Origin: JAGLON01 sp041394985
Lineage (GTDB): Bacteria; Zixibacteria; MSB-5A5; GN15; JAAZOE01
Direction of reading: 5' to 3'
DNA length: 64,000 bases
Assembly (NCBI GenBank): GCA_041394985.1
Contig: JAWLBI010000001.1
Span: 1,488,001 to 1,552,000 of the forward strand
In this document: positions 34,378-43,902 of the stretch, one piece after another
How the letters are laid out: every line of letters starts with the position of its first letter
Position numbering within the stretch: the first letter of the stretch is position 1
The notes under the pieces: generated by a model
Database searches by the model: none
The model's input: the letters and a program-made list of their open reading frames with translations, nothing else
What the model was told of the DNA's origin: nothing
Program-made: the position numbers and the translations under genes

Positions 34378-35033
34378 ATGTGGACCTAAAATAATTAATA
34401 AGAAATATGTTCTTTATTGCAAATAATATAATGGGGAAGAAGGGAAGAGTCAATATTACAAATTCAATACAGGATAGGAAGGGGACAGGTTTTCCGACCC
34501 GCATGAATATAATTCAAGACGACATTGTATAGCGGGAACCCACCCTTTTTTGCAGGGCCAAAAAAGGGATGGGCCACCAATCACATTAGCGGCGGCGAAT
34601 TAAATTGTACGAGTCGGGAATCCAGAAAGGTATTCGAAAAACTCCCTCTGGATACCCGCTTTCGCGGGTATGACATGTTGCGCTTTGCGCGATTGGCAGG
34701 TTTCTTTTGGAAACCTGCCCTACGGTTTGATGTCAAGACCGCGAGGGTCTTGATCTGCATCCAAAGGTCATATGTACCGAGGCCTTTTCCCAAGGCAAAG
34801 CCTTGGGGTACACGGTTCATATTATTTAACGCGGGAACCCACCCTTTTTTGCAAGGCCAAAAAAGGGATGGGCCACCATTATTGGGAGATTCATGAATCG
34901 TCTTATTGAAGATATTATTAGTATTTTATCCGGGCTCTGAAGTTCTGACGAATCCTGCCGACAATCCTTTTATGGTGGGATTTCCCGCCGGTTTCTCGCG
35001 AATCGAAAACAATTATCTGCCGACTGGAGTACC
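34378..35033. repeat. Repeat-rich gap
   Basis: Two copies of the CCCACCCTTTTTTGC...GCCAAAAAAGGGATGGG module lie at 34532-34577 and 34831-34876, in opposite orientation to those at 661 and 1005. Between them are CCCGCTTTCGCGGG (about 34650), GGCAGGTTTC/GAAACCTGCC (about 34698-34721), GTCAAGACC/GGTCTTGA (about 34733-34752) and CCCAAGGC/GCCTTGGG (about 34789-34807). The plus frame 34525-34896 and minus frame 34581-34820 are repeat translations. Confidence 0.7.
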
Positions 35034-35558
35034 ATGGAAGTCCAAGTGCAACAGCCTCCGACACAGGAACAGGTTCAACAGACTCCGAGCATTAAAACGC
35101 CGTCCGTCGACCGAATCGCCCTCAGGGCGAAAATCAAGACGAGCGCCAACTGGTTTTACTGGCTGGCGGGGTTGTCGGTGTTAAATACGATCCTCGTACA
35201 CTCAGGGGTCGAAATTGCATTTATCTTCGGTCTCGGATTTACTCAGGTTGCGGACGGTATTGTCCTCGGACTTATTGAGGCCACACAGTCGAGCATCATC
35301 ATGATTGTCGGGATGATGATCAGCATGATGATAGCCGGGGCATTCGCCCTGTTCGGGTTCCTGGCCAATAAGCATCAGAAGCTCGGCTTCCTCGTCGGGT
35401 TGATATTTTATTGCCTTGATGCCCTGATTTTCCTGCTGTTTGCCGAATGGATCAGCTTCGGCTTCCACATCTTTGCCCTCTGGCGAATTTCAAGCGGCTA
35501 CAAGGCGTTATCAAAATTACAAGCAGCATCCGCGACTCCGGCGTTTCCGGAGCAGTAA
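35034..35558 (+). CDS. Four-helix membrane protein of unknown function
   Basis: A 174-residue protein. A Gln/Pro-rich polar N-terminus (MEVQVQQPPTQEQ) leads into a short basic segment and four hydrophobic helices (about 42-58, 60-80, 85-110 and 115-150), the second containing IIMIVGMMISMMIAGAF. It ends in a polar tail. I recognise no family; proteins of this shape are commonly annotated as hypothetical. GGAG lies just before the ATG. It stands alone. Confidence 0.65.
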   Translation: MEVQVQQPPTQEQVQQTPSIKTPSVDRIALRAKIKTSANWFYWLAGLSVLNTILVHSGVEIAFIFGLGFTQVADGIVLGLIEATQSSIIMIVGMMISMMIAGAFALFGFLANKHQKLGFLVGLIFYCLDALIFLLFAEWISFGFHIFALWRISSGYKALSKLQAASATPAFPEQ

Positions 35559-35842
35559 TCTCTCTGTCCTTTGCACTGCGCATCAGCCTTCCTCCGGTCC
35601 AGTGACCGGGGGAAGCAGTCTCGCCCGAGAAATAACTCGAAATAACACACAATAATACGTCTGTACTTCGAATTAAGGGTGATAATATTAATCTTGTTTA
35701 ATTTCGTGTAAAAAAAATGGGTAAAAAGGTATTATTTCGGGCTTTGAGACATACCTGTTGACACAGGGGTTAATTTAGCGGTCTGCCTGGGCCATGCCGG
35801 AGGTCAGGGAATGGGCGCCGCATACTTTGGAGGAAAGTGTAA

Positions 35843-36811
35843 ATGAAACGTGTATGGACACTCATGGCAGCTGCGCTTATCGGATTGCTTGCACTTGGAT
35901 TGTGGGGGTGTTCGAACAATAACCCGATGGAGGGCACGCCATCGACATCTTCAACCTACAGCACGGCCGCATACCTGATTGCCGGCGATGCGGTGCAATA
36001 TTTCGGCACGATTGCCGAAATTGATGCCGACAACTTCATTTTAATCGTCACCGGCATCGACTATCCGGTTATTGTGCCGGAAGACTGTGATATTGCAACG
36101 ATATCGCAGGGAGAAGTCGTGCCTCTGACATTCGCCGATCTGGCCGTCGGCGATTCGGTTAAGGTCTGCGGTGTGTATCAGGAAGACGAAACGATTCTGG
36201 CCAATAAGATTCGCATTTGTATTCCGCTCGATTGCCCCGACTATGATCTCGCCCTTCACGAGGAAATTACGGCCATTGATTATTTCGCCGGAACATTTAC
36301 GGTTACGAACTACGACCAGACGATCGTTATCGATGAAAATACGGTAATCTGGGGCGTAAATACGCATCTGATGGGCGACCCGGGCAGTTCCACCGAATCG
36401 TCCGCTTCCGGTCCCGGCTCATCAAAGATCAATCCGGATCAGTACAATCTGCACACCCATTATTCATTGGATTTCACGGATCTCAAGGTTGGTGATGTGG
36501 TCGAGGTAAAAGCATATTACACCGACGATCCGGGCATTCTGCAGGCGGCCGTTATTAAACTGGCGGTCGAGTATAATGCCGCCCGTTGTATAACATTTGT
36601 TGCGGCATTGGCGACAATCGATTGTGAACTCCGCACGGTGACGTTCGATGGCTCCGACTGGGGCGGCTGGGTTTGTAACGGCGCAGTCCTGACGGATGCG
36701 GCCGGCAATGCCATGGACCTGTGCGATTTCAATATCGGTGATGTCGTGGCGGTCAAGGGGTTCCCGCTGGACGAGACTACACTGCAGATCAACACAATGA
36801 CCTTGCAGTAA
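35843..36811 (+). CDS. Lipoprotein with three DUF5666-like beta domains
   Basis: A 322-residue secreted lipoprotein. The signal ends in a lipobox, LLALGLWGCSNNN, so the mature protein would be lipid-anchored by Lgt. Three similar beta-rich units follow (about 50-125, 133-248 and 250-322), each with a pattern of the type T-x-I-D-x-x-x-x-x-(F/V)-x-(I/V) and later L-x-V-G-D-x-V-x-V-x-(G/A), which is the DUF5666 form. A Ser/Gly-rich insertion lies in the second unit (about 178-195). GGAGGAAAG precedes the ATG. The role is unknown. Confidence 0.75.
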   Translation: MKRVWTLMAAALIGLLALGLWGCSNNNPMEGTPSTSSTYSTAAYLIAGDAVQYFGTIAEIDADNFILIVTGIDYPVIVPEDCDIATISQGEVVPLTFADLAVGDSVKVCGVYQEDETILANKIRICIPLDCPDYDLALHEEITAIDYFAGTFTVTNYDQTIVIDENTVIWGVNTHLMGDPGSSTESSASGPGSSKINPDQYNLHTHYSLDFTDLKVGDVVEVKAYYTDDPGILQAAVIKLAVEYNAARCITFVAALATIDCELRTVTFDGSDWGGWVCNGAVLTDAAGNAMDLCDFNIGDVVAVKGFPLDETTLQINTMTLQ

Positions 36812-36885
36812 TAAATTCCATTGTCGACTCTACTCGAGAGGGTTGACAATCGGAACAATGATCAATCCCCCTTGATTTGTGTAAG

Positions 36886-36918
36886 AGGGGTACGGCTCAC
36901 CGTACCCCTTGATTTTTT
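36886..36918 (+). terminator. Rho-independent terminator of lipoprotein gene
   Basis: GGGGTACGG (36887-36895) pairs perfectly with CCGTACCCC (36900-36908) around CTCA, followed by a run of T. Confidence 0.82.
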
Positions 36919-36960
36919 TATAGCAGATTTGTCTTCGGATGCCATTTTCCCGGCAGATGA

Positions 36961-37359
36961 TTACGCGTGTATCTTGAGATGTGCCAGTTCCGGATCGACG
37001 GTGCTGATATGCCAGACGAGCCAATCGCTGAGATATTCGATCATTTCATCGCTCAGACCGGCCTCGTTGTTTTCAAACTTATTTTTGAATTCTCCGAATT
37101 TGGTGATAAATGACGCATGCATTTCACGATGCGTCTTTTTGCCGGAATATTCGATTTGGGCAAAGATGCGCTCTTCTTCATCGAAATGCGTCACCGTATA
37201 GATGTATAGCTCACTCAGTGCATCGGCCAGCACGTCCTGCGCCCGGTTGGCCAATCGGGCCATAATCAGGTTATTTAACAGGCCGATCCAGCGTTTATGC
37301 TGGCGATCGATAGTCTCGACGCCAATTGCCAGTTGTTCGGTCCATTCGACGGTCTGCAT
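36961..37359 (-). CDS. Bacteriohemerythrin (1 of 4)
   Basis: A 132-residue single-domain hemerythrin that binds oxygen at a diiron site. The ligand set is complete: His21 in TIDRQHKRW, His58 and Glu62 in VTHFDEEE, His77 and His81 in THREMHASF, and the closing His and Asp in WLVWHISTVD. AAGGGG precedes the ATG. It lies about 1.7 kb from a cluster of three more hemerythrins and is convergent with the lipoprotein gene. Confidence 0.9.
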   Translation of the reverse strand: MQTVEWTEQLAIGVETIDRQHKRWIGLLNNLIMARLANRAQDVLADALSELYIYTVTHFDEEERIFAQIEYSGKKTHREMHASFITKFGEFKNKFENNEAGLSDEMIEYLSDWLVWHISTVDPELAHLKIHA

Positions 37360-37557
37360 AGAGAAACCCCTTTTCCGGGCCGATAATCGCCCATTGTATC
37401 ATGTATCGACTCAATCGTTCCCGGGGTTCACCGGATTCTTTTCATCGATTTTGTTTAATTTGAGTTTGCACAAAAAGTAAACAGCGATTTACATTACTGC
37501 GGAGTGTCTCTTGGGGGCAGGGGCAAAGGATTATGACAATGTTTCCAAGGACTACAT

Positions 37558-38310
37558 ATGGATTTCATCACTGTTACGAATAAAAACAACATCTCGACGA
37601 TATGGCTCGAGAGGGGCAAGGTCAATGCCATCAACGAAGATGTCGTCGCGCAACTTTACAGCGCTCTGCGGCAACTCGAGGCCGACGAGGCGACATCGGC
37701 GGTGATTCTCACCGGTGTTGGAGATTTCTTTTCTTTCGGGTTCGATATCCCGGAGTTTTACCATCACACGCCGGAAGAATTTCGGCGCTTTGTCGTCAGT
37801 TTCACGAATTTATATACGTATTTGTTTCTCTATCCCAAGCCGGTCATTGCGGCTCTCAACGGGCATACTATTGCCGGCGGTTGTATGCTGAGCAATGCCT
37901 GTGACTATCGTATCGTCGCCGAAGGAAAGGCCAAGGTGGCGCTCAATGAACTGGCTTTCGGTTCGACGGTATTCGCCGGGAGTGTCGCCATTCTACGGGC
38001 GATTGCCGGGCAGGTGAATGCCGAACGCGTATTGATTACGGGATACCTGTTCGATAATGAGCAGGCCCTGAAGCATGGATTGGTCAACGAAGTGATCGCG
38101 GCCGACGAATTGATGGTGCGATCGAGGCGCAAAGCCGAAAAATACGGCGCAGTGCATGGACAGGCATATGCGAGTATCAAACGCCTGCTTCGCCAGCCGA
38201 TTGTCGATTCCTATCGTGATCTCGAGGAGGCTTCGATCGATGAATTTATCGACATCTGGTATTCGGATACATTGCGGGAAAACCTCAAGGAAATCAAAAT
38301 CAGGAAGTAG
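37558..38310 (+). CDS. Enoyl-CoA hydratase/isomerase family protein
   Basis: A 250-residue crotonase-fold protein. The oxyanion-hole segments are DFFSFGFDIPEF and the signature ALNGHTIAGGCMLSNACDYRI. A catalytic-type Glu is present in VALNELAFG, like the single Glu of delta3-delta2-enoyl-CoA isomerases (NETQLG in the mitochondrial enzyme). A hydratase would need a second Glu some 20 residues later; I see Ala/Gln-rich sequence there, so isomerase is favoured. AAGGA precedes the ATG. It stands alone, with no other beta-oxidation genes close by. Confidence 0.82.
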   Translation: MDFITVTNKNNISTIWLERGKVNAINEDVVAQLYSALRQLEADEATSAVILTGVGDFFSFGFDIPEFYHHTPEEFRRFVVSFTNLYTYLFLYPKPVIAALNGHTIAGGCMLSNACDYRIVAEGKAKVALNELAFGSTVFAGSVAILRAIAGQVNAERVLITGYLFDNEQALKHGLVNEVIAADELMVRSRRKAEKYGAVHGQAYASIKRLLRQPIVDSYRDLEEASIDEFIDIWYSDTLRENLKEIKIRK

Positions 38311-38460
38311 GCAAGGCGGATTTTCTGTAAGAATTTTCGTGGCTGTGCGACAAAATAGGTGCGGATGATTCATCCCACCGGCGGTGTCCGGCAACCGTAT
38401 GGTTTGATTGTCGTATCCCAGGCGCCTTCGGTACACGCTTTGATTTGTCAGGAGGAACCT

Positions 38461-38937
38461 GTGTATCATTTCATGCCCGTTGTTAATCGTATCGCGAAGT
38501 TCTCTGTACTGGTAGTCGCCATTGCCGCATTATTGTTTATTTCTTCAAACATTGAGGCGAAAAAACCGGTCCCGCCACCGCCGCCCGAATGTGACGGTTC
38601 CCCGATTACCCTTATAAATGGGGGAGGGGATGGTTGCGAGGCGTCGATGACTATTTCTGTGACGGATAGTTCGTCGGTGTGCGATATTCTCTGTCTATAT
38701 AATAGTTCGAAAAAGACGATTTTTGACTGCCCGGTCGTGTTCGTGAGCTGGATCGGCGGCGTTGTTATTGCGGATGCTTCCGCTGCGAACGGATTCCGAT
38801 TCGATCCCGCGACGGTGCTGATAGCTGAGGTTACGGCCGAGGGTATGCAGACGAATATTTGTCAGATCTCCGCCAACCCGACTCTGTATGCGGGGAGTCG
38901 CTGGTATATTCCGTACGACGTGCAAAGTGTACAGTAA
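38461..38937 (+). CDS. Exported cysteine-containing protein of unknown function
   Basis: A 158-residue protein starting at GTG 38461 (AGGAGG five bases upstream); an upstream in-frame start at 38359 lacks such a site. A signal peptide (FSVLVVAIAALLFIS, cleaved near NIEA) is followed by a short polyproline run and a beta-rich mature part with six cysteines (for example SSVCDILCLYN) that probably form disulfides. I recognise no family. A strong bidirectional terminator follows. Confidence 0.65.
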   Translation: MYHFMPVVNRIAKFSVLVVAIAALLFISSNIEAKKPVPPPPPECDGSPITLINGGGDGCEASMTISVTDSSSVCDILCLYNSSKKTIFDCPVVFVSWIGGVVIADASAANGFRFDPATVLIAEVTAEGMQTNICQISANPTLYAGSRWYIPYDVQSVQ

Positions 38938-38939
38938 TA

Positions 38940-38970
38940 AAAAAAAGGGGCGATTTGGAATCGCCCCTTT
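38940..38970. terminator. Bidirectional terminator
   Basis: AAAGGGGCGATT faces AATCGCCCCTTT around a three-base loop, with A-runs on one side and T-runs on the other. It ends the exported-protein gene on the plus strand and the hemerythrin transcript on the minus strand. Confidence 0.8.
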
Positions 38971-39011
38971 AAATAATCTTTGCGGGTAATTTTTTAGGCC
39001 ATTGATGATGA

Positions 39012-39404
39012 TTATACCTGGACCTGGCTGTATTCCTTGTCCATTTTCTGAATGTGGTTGACCAGCCAGTCCTTTAAAAACGACATCATTTCGACATTCA
39101 CAGTCATCTTGCCGCCTTCAAGGTCTTTCTGAAATTGGGCGACCTTATCGGTGAATTTTTTATGGCTGCTTTTTTGTTCGTTGAGCTTGGGATAGTTAAT
39201 GCCGGCCAGCATTTTTTCCTCGTCACGAAAATGCGTAACGGTATATTTGTGCAATTCACTGACTATTTTGCCGGCGACTTCTTTGCCTTTACCGGCTTTC
39301 ATTGCATCGTATAACTGATTGATGAGATCGAACAATCTCTTATGCTGAGTATCCATCTGCATATTGCCAACGCTCATTTGATCCGACCAGCTAAAAAACG
39401 CCAT
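39012..39404 (-). CDS. Bacteriohemerythrin (2 of 4)
   Basis: A 130-residue hemerythrin starting MAFFSWSDQMSVG. I start at 39404 because AAGGAGGC lies just upstream, instead of the longer frame to 39476. The diiron ligands are complete: DTQHKRL, VTHFRDEE, SHKKF preceded by the paired His region, and WLVNHIQKMD. It is closely similar to the gene at 40044 (the same MSVG, YTVTHFR and MDKEYSQV endings), so the two are recent duplicates. Confidence 0.9.
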   Translation of the reverse strand: MAFFSWSDQMSVGNMQMDTQHKRLFDLINQLYDAMKAGKGKEVAGKIVSELHKYTVTHFRDEEKMLAGINYPKLNEQKSSHKKFTDKVAQFQKDLEGGKMTVNVEMMSFLKDWLVNHIQKMDKEYSQVQV

Positions 39405-39521
39405 GATATTGCCTCCTTTTTCGGTTTGTATTGATACTATATCGGTTGTTTTTTGGGGAAAATAACCAGAACTCATTAATTATTTACTGGACGGCTTTTG
39501 TCTCGGATTGACGTCTAATTA

Positions 39522-39911
39522 TTACACGGCAACGGCTGTGTGAGCGCGTTCGATGATTCGAATGTGCCTGACCAGCCAATTCGCAATCGTCATGATATCA
39601 TGATCTGTGATTTCACACAGCCCGTTAATATATTCGATTCGCAGGCGGGATATAAATGAGACAATTCGCTGATCCTCGCGGACGAGCGACGTCATTGGCA
39701 GGAAATCGAGGGTGGATGGACGGATTTCATCCTGAAAGTGGACAACTGACATATTTGTCAAATCGTTCAGAATCCGGGCGATATTGCTTCTGCCCGCACA
39801 TTGTTCATATGCCGCTCCCAGTTCATTGACCGTCGATACCAGTTTCCGGTGCTGATTATCGATGAATAAATCACCGGTTTCAAAGGAACGTGACCAAACG
39901 ATAGAAGTCAT
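39522..39911 (-). CDS. Degenerate hemerythrin-like protein (3 of 4)
   Basis: A 129-residue hemerythrin fold flanked by two intact paralogues. It keeps DNQHRKLV and the final WLVRHIRIIE, and has VVHFQDEI, but the region that should hold the HxxxH pair reads SLVREDQRIV and has no histidine, and the last Asp is Glu. It therefore lacks two to three iron ligands and is unlikely to bind a normal diiron site. The frame is intact, with a good ribosome site (CGGAGG), so it is expressed rather than a clear pseudogene. It may have become a structural or regulatory protein. Confidence 0.8.
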   Translation of the reverse strand: MTSIVWSRSFETGDLFIDNQHRKLVSTVNELGAAYEQCAGRSNIARILNDLTNMSVVHFQDEIRPSTLDFLPMTSLVREDQRIVSFISRLRIEYINGLCEITDHDIMTIANWLVRHIRIIERAHTAVAV

Positions 39912-40043
39912 TCTGCCTCCGGAAGTAAATTTCCCACAATAGTATTTATCGGTATAACGTGGGTAATCTTAATCCTGATTCAAAAGAGAGAGTAATAGAC
40001 CGCTTAATGCCAAAAATTGTTTAGGATATATACAAATGGTAGT

Positions 40044-40436
40044 CTATACGATGACCTGGCTGTATTCCTTGTCCATCTTCATGATATGTTCAACCAGCCA
40101 GTCGCTGAGAAACGAAATCAATTCCATGTTCAGGGTCTTTTTCCCGATGGCCAGGTCGTGCTTGAAGTTCGTGATTGCATCTACAAAAATCTTATGGCTT
40201 TCCCGTTGCTCTTCGAGCTTCGGATAATTCCTCTCATCAAGTAGATGCTCTTCGGCCCGGAAATGCGTGACCGTATAGTCAAGGAGCTCGTCAATGATTT
40301 TTCCCGTATACTGCTTGCCTTTATCCTCGCGGATAACCTCGAAGAGTTCGTTGACAAGACGAAATAGTTTTTTATGCTGGGCGTCCATTTTTTCATCACC
40401 GACGCTCATATAATTTGACCAGGTATATAATGCCAT
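40044..40436 (-). CDS. Bacteriohemerythrin (4 of 4)
   Basis: A 130-residue hemerythrin with all ligands: DAQHKKLF, VTHFRAEEHLL, ESHKIFVDA and WLVEHIMKMD. GGGGG lies upstream of the ATG. It is the closest relative of the gene at 39012. The cluster suggests oxygen storage, scavenging or delivery, in keeping with a microaerophilic or oxygen-exposed anaerobic life. It is separated from acs by a terminator. Confidence 0.9.
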   Translation of the reverse strand: MALYTWSNYMSVGDEKMDAQHKKLFRLVNELFEVIREDKGKQYTGKIIDELLDYTVTHFRAEEHLLDERNYPKLEEQRESHKIFVDAITNFKHDLAIGKKTLNMELISFLSDWLVEHIMKMDKEYSQVIV

Positions 40437-40484
40437 GAAATAGCCCCCTATTTCTATTGAGAAAATCCCTGTGGTATTATCGGC

Positions 40485-40513
40485 AAAAAAGGCCCGTTCA
40501 TTACGGGCCTTTT
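40485..40513 (-). terminator. Rho-independent terminator of acs
   Basis: AAAAGGCCCGT faces ACGGGCCTTTT around five bases; on the minus strand a six-T run follows the stem, 28 bases beyond the acs stop. Confidence 0.8.
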
Positions 40514-40540
40514 GTGATTCAACAAGATTGGCAATAAGCC

Positions 40541-42493
40541 TTAGTCATTTTCGTATCGTCGTTTGATTCGGCCGAGAACATCCGGATCGGCCAGCGTTGT
40601 GGTGTCTCCGGCCACCCGTCCGGTCGCGATATCTCGGAGGAGCCTCCGCATGATTTTTCCCGAGCGGGTTTTCGGCAGTTCCGGAGCATTGATAATTCGC
40701 TCCGGTTTGGCAATCGCGCCGATTTTATTGGCGACGTATTCGCGGAGTCGCCCGCCGGTTTTATCGGTATATTCGATATCGCCGCCCAGCGTCACGAAGG
40801 CAACCAGGCATTCACCTTTAAGTTCATGGGGGATACCGACTACGGCTGCCTCGACGACCTCCGGATGGGCCACCAGCGTCGATTCGACTTCCATTGTCGA
40901 AATGCGGTGCCCGGCGGTGTTTATGACATCGTCGACTCGCCCCAGAATCCACAAATAGCCGTCTTTATCTATCTTGGCGCCGTCACCGGGAAAATAAATG
41001 CCCGGCCATTTCGACCAGTAGACGTCCTTAAACCGTTTCCGGTCACCCCAGATTCCGCGCAGCATGCCCGGCCAGGGCTTCGTGATGGCCAGATAGCCGC
41101 CGCCGTTTTTAACTTCCTTTCCCTCGTCATTAAGGATTTTCACCTCGATGCCCGGGAATGGTTTTGTTGCCGAACCCGGTTTTGTCGCGATGGCGCCCGG
41201 AAGAGGCGTTATCATAATATGTCCGGTTTCGGTTTGCCACCACGTGTCGACAATTGGGCACTTTTTTTGGCCGATATGTTGATGATACCATATCCATGCC
41301 TCGGGATTAATCGGCTCGCCTACCGTGCCCAGGAGTCGCAGGGAACTCAAATCATGCTGAGCCGGCCACTTGTCGCCCCATCTCATGAAGGCCCGAATGG
41401 CGGTCGGCGCCGTATAAAATACCGATACGCCGTAATCCTCGATAATCTGCCAGAAACGGTCATAATCCGGCCAGTCCGGGGAGCCTTCGTACATGACCTG
41501 AGTCGCTCCATTGGCCGTCGGACCATAGACCAGATAGGAGTGCCCGGTTACCCAGCCGACATCGGCCGTACACCAGAAGACATCGTCCTTTTTCAAATCG
41601 AAGACGAATTTCGATGTGGCATAGACACCCGTCAAATACCCTCCGCAGGTGTGCACGATTCCTTTTGGTTTGCCCGTTGTGCCTGACGTATACAGGATAA
41701 ACAGAGGGTCCTCGCTGTCCATCGGGACCGGCGGGCAATAGGCGTCCGCTTCCTGCATATGCCGGTGATACCAGTGATCGCGGCCTTCTTTTACGCGAAG
41801 TAAAAATTCTCCCCGCTTGACGATGATCACGCTTTCAATCGTGGGGCAATCCTGGAGGGCCACATCGGCATCGTGTTTGAGCGGAATAATTTGGCCGCGC
41901 CGATAGCCGCCGTCCGCGGTGATCAGCAATTTGGCCCCGGCGTCGTTGATTCGGTCGCGCAATGATTCGGGTGAAAACCCTCCGAATACGACGGAGTGCA
42001 CGGCGCCGATGCGAGCGCAGGCCAGACATGAGATAACCAGTTCGGGAATCATCGGTAGAAAGATCGCCACCCGGTCGCCCTTCTTGATACCCATCTTCTT
42101 GAGGACATTGGCGAATTTGTTCACCAGCCGATACAGTTCGAAATAGGTCAGCGTCCGCTTGTCGCCCGGCTCGCCTTCCCAGATCAGCGCCGCCTTATTT
42201 TTGCATCCGTTGGCGATGTGTCGATCCAGGCAGCTCTCGGTGACATTCAGCTTCCCGCCGATGAACCACTTGGCATCCGGCGCTTTGAATTCCAATCCTT
42301 TACGCCATTTCTTCTTCCAGACCAGTTCCGAGGCCATGCTTTCCCAGAATTTCACGGAGTCTTTTTTGGCCAAGGTGTACACATTTTTTTTGGCGTTGGC
42401 CGTCTTGGCGAAGGCCGCAGATGGTTTAAACAGGCGCTGCTCCACCATCAGGGTGTCGATAGCAGCCACGGTATTCCTAGTCTTTTTCGGCAT
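40541..42493 (-). CDS. acs: Acetyl-CoA synthetase (AMP-forming)
   Basis: A 650-residue adenylate-forming enzyme that activates acetate to acetyl-CoA. Motifs: YTSGTTGKPKGIVHT (ATP-binding loop), the acetate-pocket region WWQTETGH, YFPGDGAKIDKDGYLWILGRVDD and the acetylation-site lysine in PKTRSGKIMRRLLR near the C-terminus. I start at the ATG 42493 (GGGGA upstream) rather than four codons earlier. The window also codes the ADP-forming enzyme at 5127, so acetate can be both produced with ATP gain and re-used. It is monocistronic with its own terminator. Confidence 0.94.
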   Translation of the reverse strand: MPKKTRNTVAAIDTLMVEQRLFKPSAAFAKTANAKKNVYTLAKKDSVKFWESMASELVWKKKWRKGLEFKAPDAKWFIGGKLNVTESCLDRHIANGCKNKAALIWEGEPGDKRTLTYFELYRLVNKFANVLKKMGIKKGDRVAIFLPMIPELVISCLACARIGAVHSVVFGGFSPESLRDRINDAGAKLLITADGGYRRGQIIPLKHDADVALQDCPTIESVIIVKRGEFLLRVKEGRDHWYHRHMQEADAYCPPVPMDSEDPLFILYTSGTTGKPKGIVHTCGGYLTGVYATSKFVFDLKKDDVFWCTADVGWVTGHSYLVYGPTANGATQVMYEGSPDWPDYDRFWQIIEDYGVSVFYTAPTAIRAFMRWGDKWPAQHDLSSLRLLGTVGEPINPEAWIWYHQHIGQKKCPIVDTWWQTETGHIMITPLPGAIATKPGSATKPFPGIEVKILNDEGKEVKNGGGYLAITKPWPGMLRGIWGDRKRFKDVYWSKWPGIYFPGDGAKIDKDGYLWILGRVDDVINTAGHRISTMEVESTLVAHPEVVEAAVVGIPHELKGECLVAFVTLGGDIEYTDKTGGRLREYVANKIGAIAKPERIINAPELPKTRSGKIMRRLLRDIATGRVAGDTTTLADPDVLGRIKRRYEND

Positions 42494-42587
42494 AGAAGTC
42501 CCCATCGGAATCGTTTTTTCATTACCAACTGATACGTATCGGGTTTTTTGTTGTTAGTAAATAGGGCGCATTTATCCATTATTATAC

Positions 42588-43121
42588 ATGGCCACTGAAT
42601 TCGATGACACGTATTCTCCTTGTGCCGGGGCGGATTTTGTTTTTTCTTCCGGCATGGAAGACGAAGTCATTAATCTCCCGGGGTATCAATTCGAAAAAGA
42701 AGGGCTCCGGGATGGAATCGAGTATAAAGTCTTCGGGCAATATGACAAGTTTATCGGGATACTGGCCAGGATCGACACCCGATATCACTTTCTGATTCGC
42801 CCGGAGCGATTGACGGACAAATTATTTAAGGCTATCGGTGCGGAGTATGAATTCCAGACCGGCGACAAGGAATTCGACAGGCGTCTTTTTATCATCGGTC
42901 GTGAGAATACTAACTATCAACAGGCTTTACAATTCGCATCGGTCAGAGATCAAATATTGAAGCTGTGGCCGTTTCGGGAATTCTTTGTCGGTCCGAATTG
43001 CATATTCCTCAAATTACCTGTGCGCAATAAGCATGAGTTTGAGACCATAGACTCAATTGCCTGTATCGATAACCTCATTAAGCTTGGAAAAACACTCCGG
43101 GATATAATAAGTAATAATTGA
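42588..43121 (+). CDS. Hypothetical protein
   Basis: A 177-residue soluble protein starting MATEFDDTYSPCAGADF. Near 75-125 it has alternating charged and hydrophobic segments (KEFDRRLFIIGRENTNYQQAL) followed by two beta-like stretches (FREFFVGPNCIFLKLPV), then a C-terminal helix. I recognise no family. It has no strong ribosome site, but the composition is protein-like and the frame is uninterrupted. It is divergent from acs and followed by the cytidylate-kinase-like gene. Confidence 0.55.
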   Translation: MATEFDDTYSPCAGADFVFSSGMEDEVINLPGYQFEKEGLRDGIEYKVFGQYDKFIGILARIDTRYHFLIRPERLTDKLFKAIGAEYEFQTGDKEFDRRLFIIGRENTNYQQALQFASVRDQILKLWPFREFFVGPNCIFLKLPVRNKHEFETIDSIACIDNLIKLGKTLRDIISNN

Positions 43122-43192
43122 CCCGGTACTCCAAATTCATATGAGTCAATAACCCCTCGTTTGCGTATAATATTGTAAAGGAGGTGTTTTCT

Positions 43193-43900
43193 ATGCCTTC
43201 CATCGATCAAATCATTAACCGCCAGTTTAAACAATGGGAAATGGAACAGATGGAGCGGCGACGGGTGTCCGAGCCGCAGGTCGTTCAACCGCCTACCATC
43301 ATTACCGTTTCTCGTGAACACGGATCGCGCGGAGCGTACTTCGCCCAACGACTCGCCGACAGTCTGGGAATTCAGCGGATGCATCGTGAAGTTATCGATG
43401 CCATCTGCAAATCCTCAGGGTATCGCAAGCACATCGTTGAATCGCTCGATGAGAAGTACCGTTCGTCAATCACGATGATTGCAGAATCCATCCTGACCGG
43501 GCAGGCCATGCACCATGACGATTACACCAGTAATCTGTTCAAAGTCGTGCTGTCAATGGGGCGCCTGGGAGGAGTCGTTCTGGTCGGTCGCTGCGGTAAT
43601 TTCATTCTGGGGCCGAAAATCGGGTTTCATATCCGAGTCGTATGCCCGGTTGAACAGCGGGTGGATAATCTGATGAGGTATACGAACGCGACTGAAACCG
43701 AGGCACGCCGGGCCATCGCCACATATGACGCGGATCGCCGCGAACTTGTCCGCAAGTTGTTCAATGCGGATATCAATGATCCGCATCACTACGACATGAT
43801 TTGGAATTCGGGCACCGTCGATATTGAGGATATGGTGGAATGCGCGAAAGTCTCTTTTGAGGCGAAGCGCAAGAAATTACTGTATTTCAACGTTGTGTAG
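43193..43900 (+). CDS. Cytidylate kinase-like family protein
   Basis: A 235-residue P-loop kinase of the cytidylate-kinase-like family (PF13189). After an N-terminal helix the motif ITVSREHGSRGAYFAQRLADSLG carries the phosphate-binding loop, followed by the lid-like region GRCGNFILG and the nucleotide segment RVVCPVEQRVDNL. True Cmk has a different NMP-binding domain, so the substrate is uncertain. The ATG at 43193 is chosen because AGGAGG lies eight bases upstream; a GTG nearer 43184 falls inside that site. Confidence 0.8.
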   Translation: MPSIDQIINRQFKQWEMEQMERRRVSEPQVVQPPTIITVSREHGSRGAYFAQRLADSLGIQRMHREVIDAICKSSGYRKHIVESLDEKYRSSITMIAESILTGQAMHHDDYTSNLFKVVLSMGRLGGVVLVGRCGNFILGPKIGFHIRVVCPVEQRVDNLMRYTNATETEARRAIATYDADRRELVRKLFNADINDPHHYDMIWNSGTVDIEDMVECAKVSFEAKRKKLLYFNVV

Positions 43901-43902
43901 GC

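Noticed and set aside
34525..34896. A 123-codon open frame
   Set aside because: It is made of repeat modules also seen at 661-1051; no ribosome site or recognisable protein.
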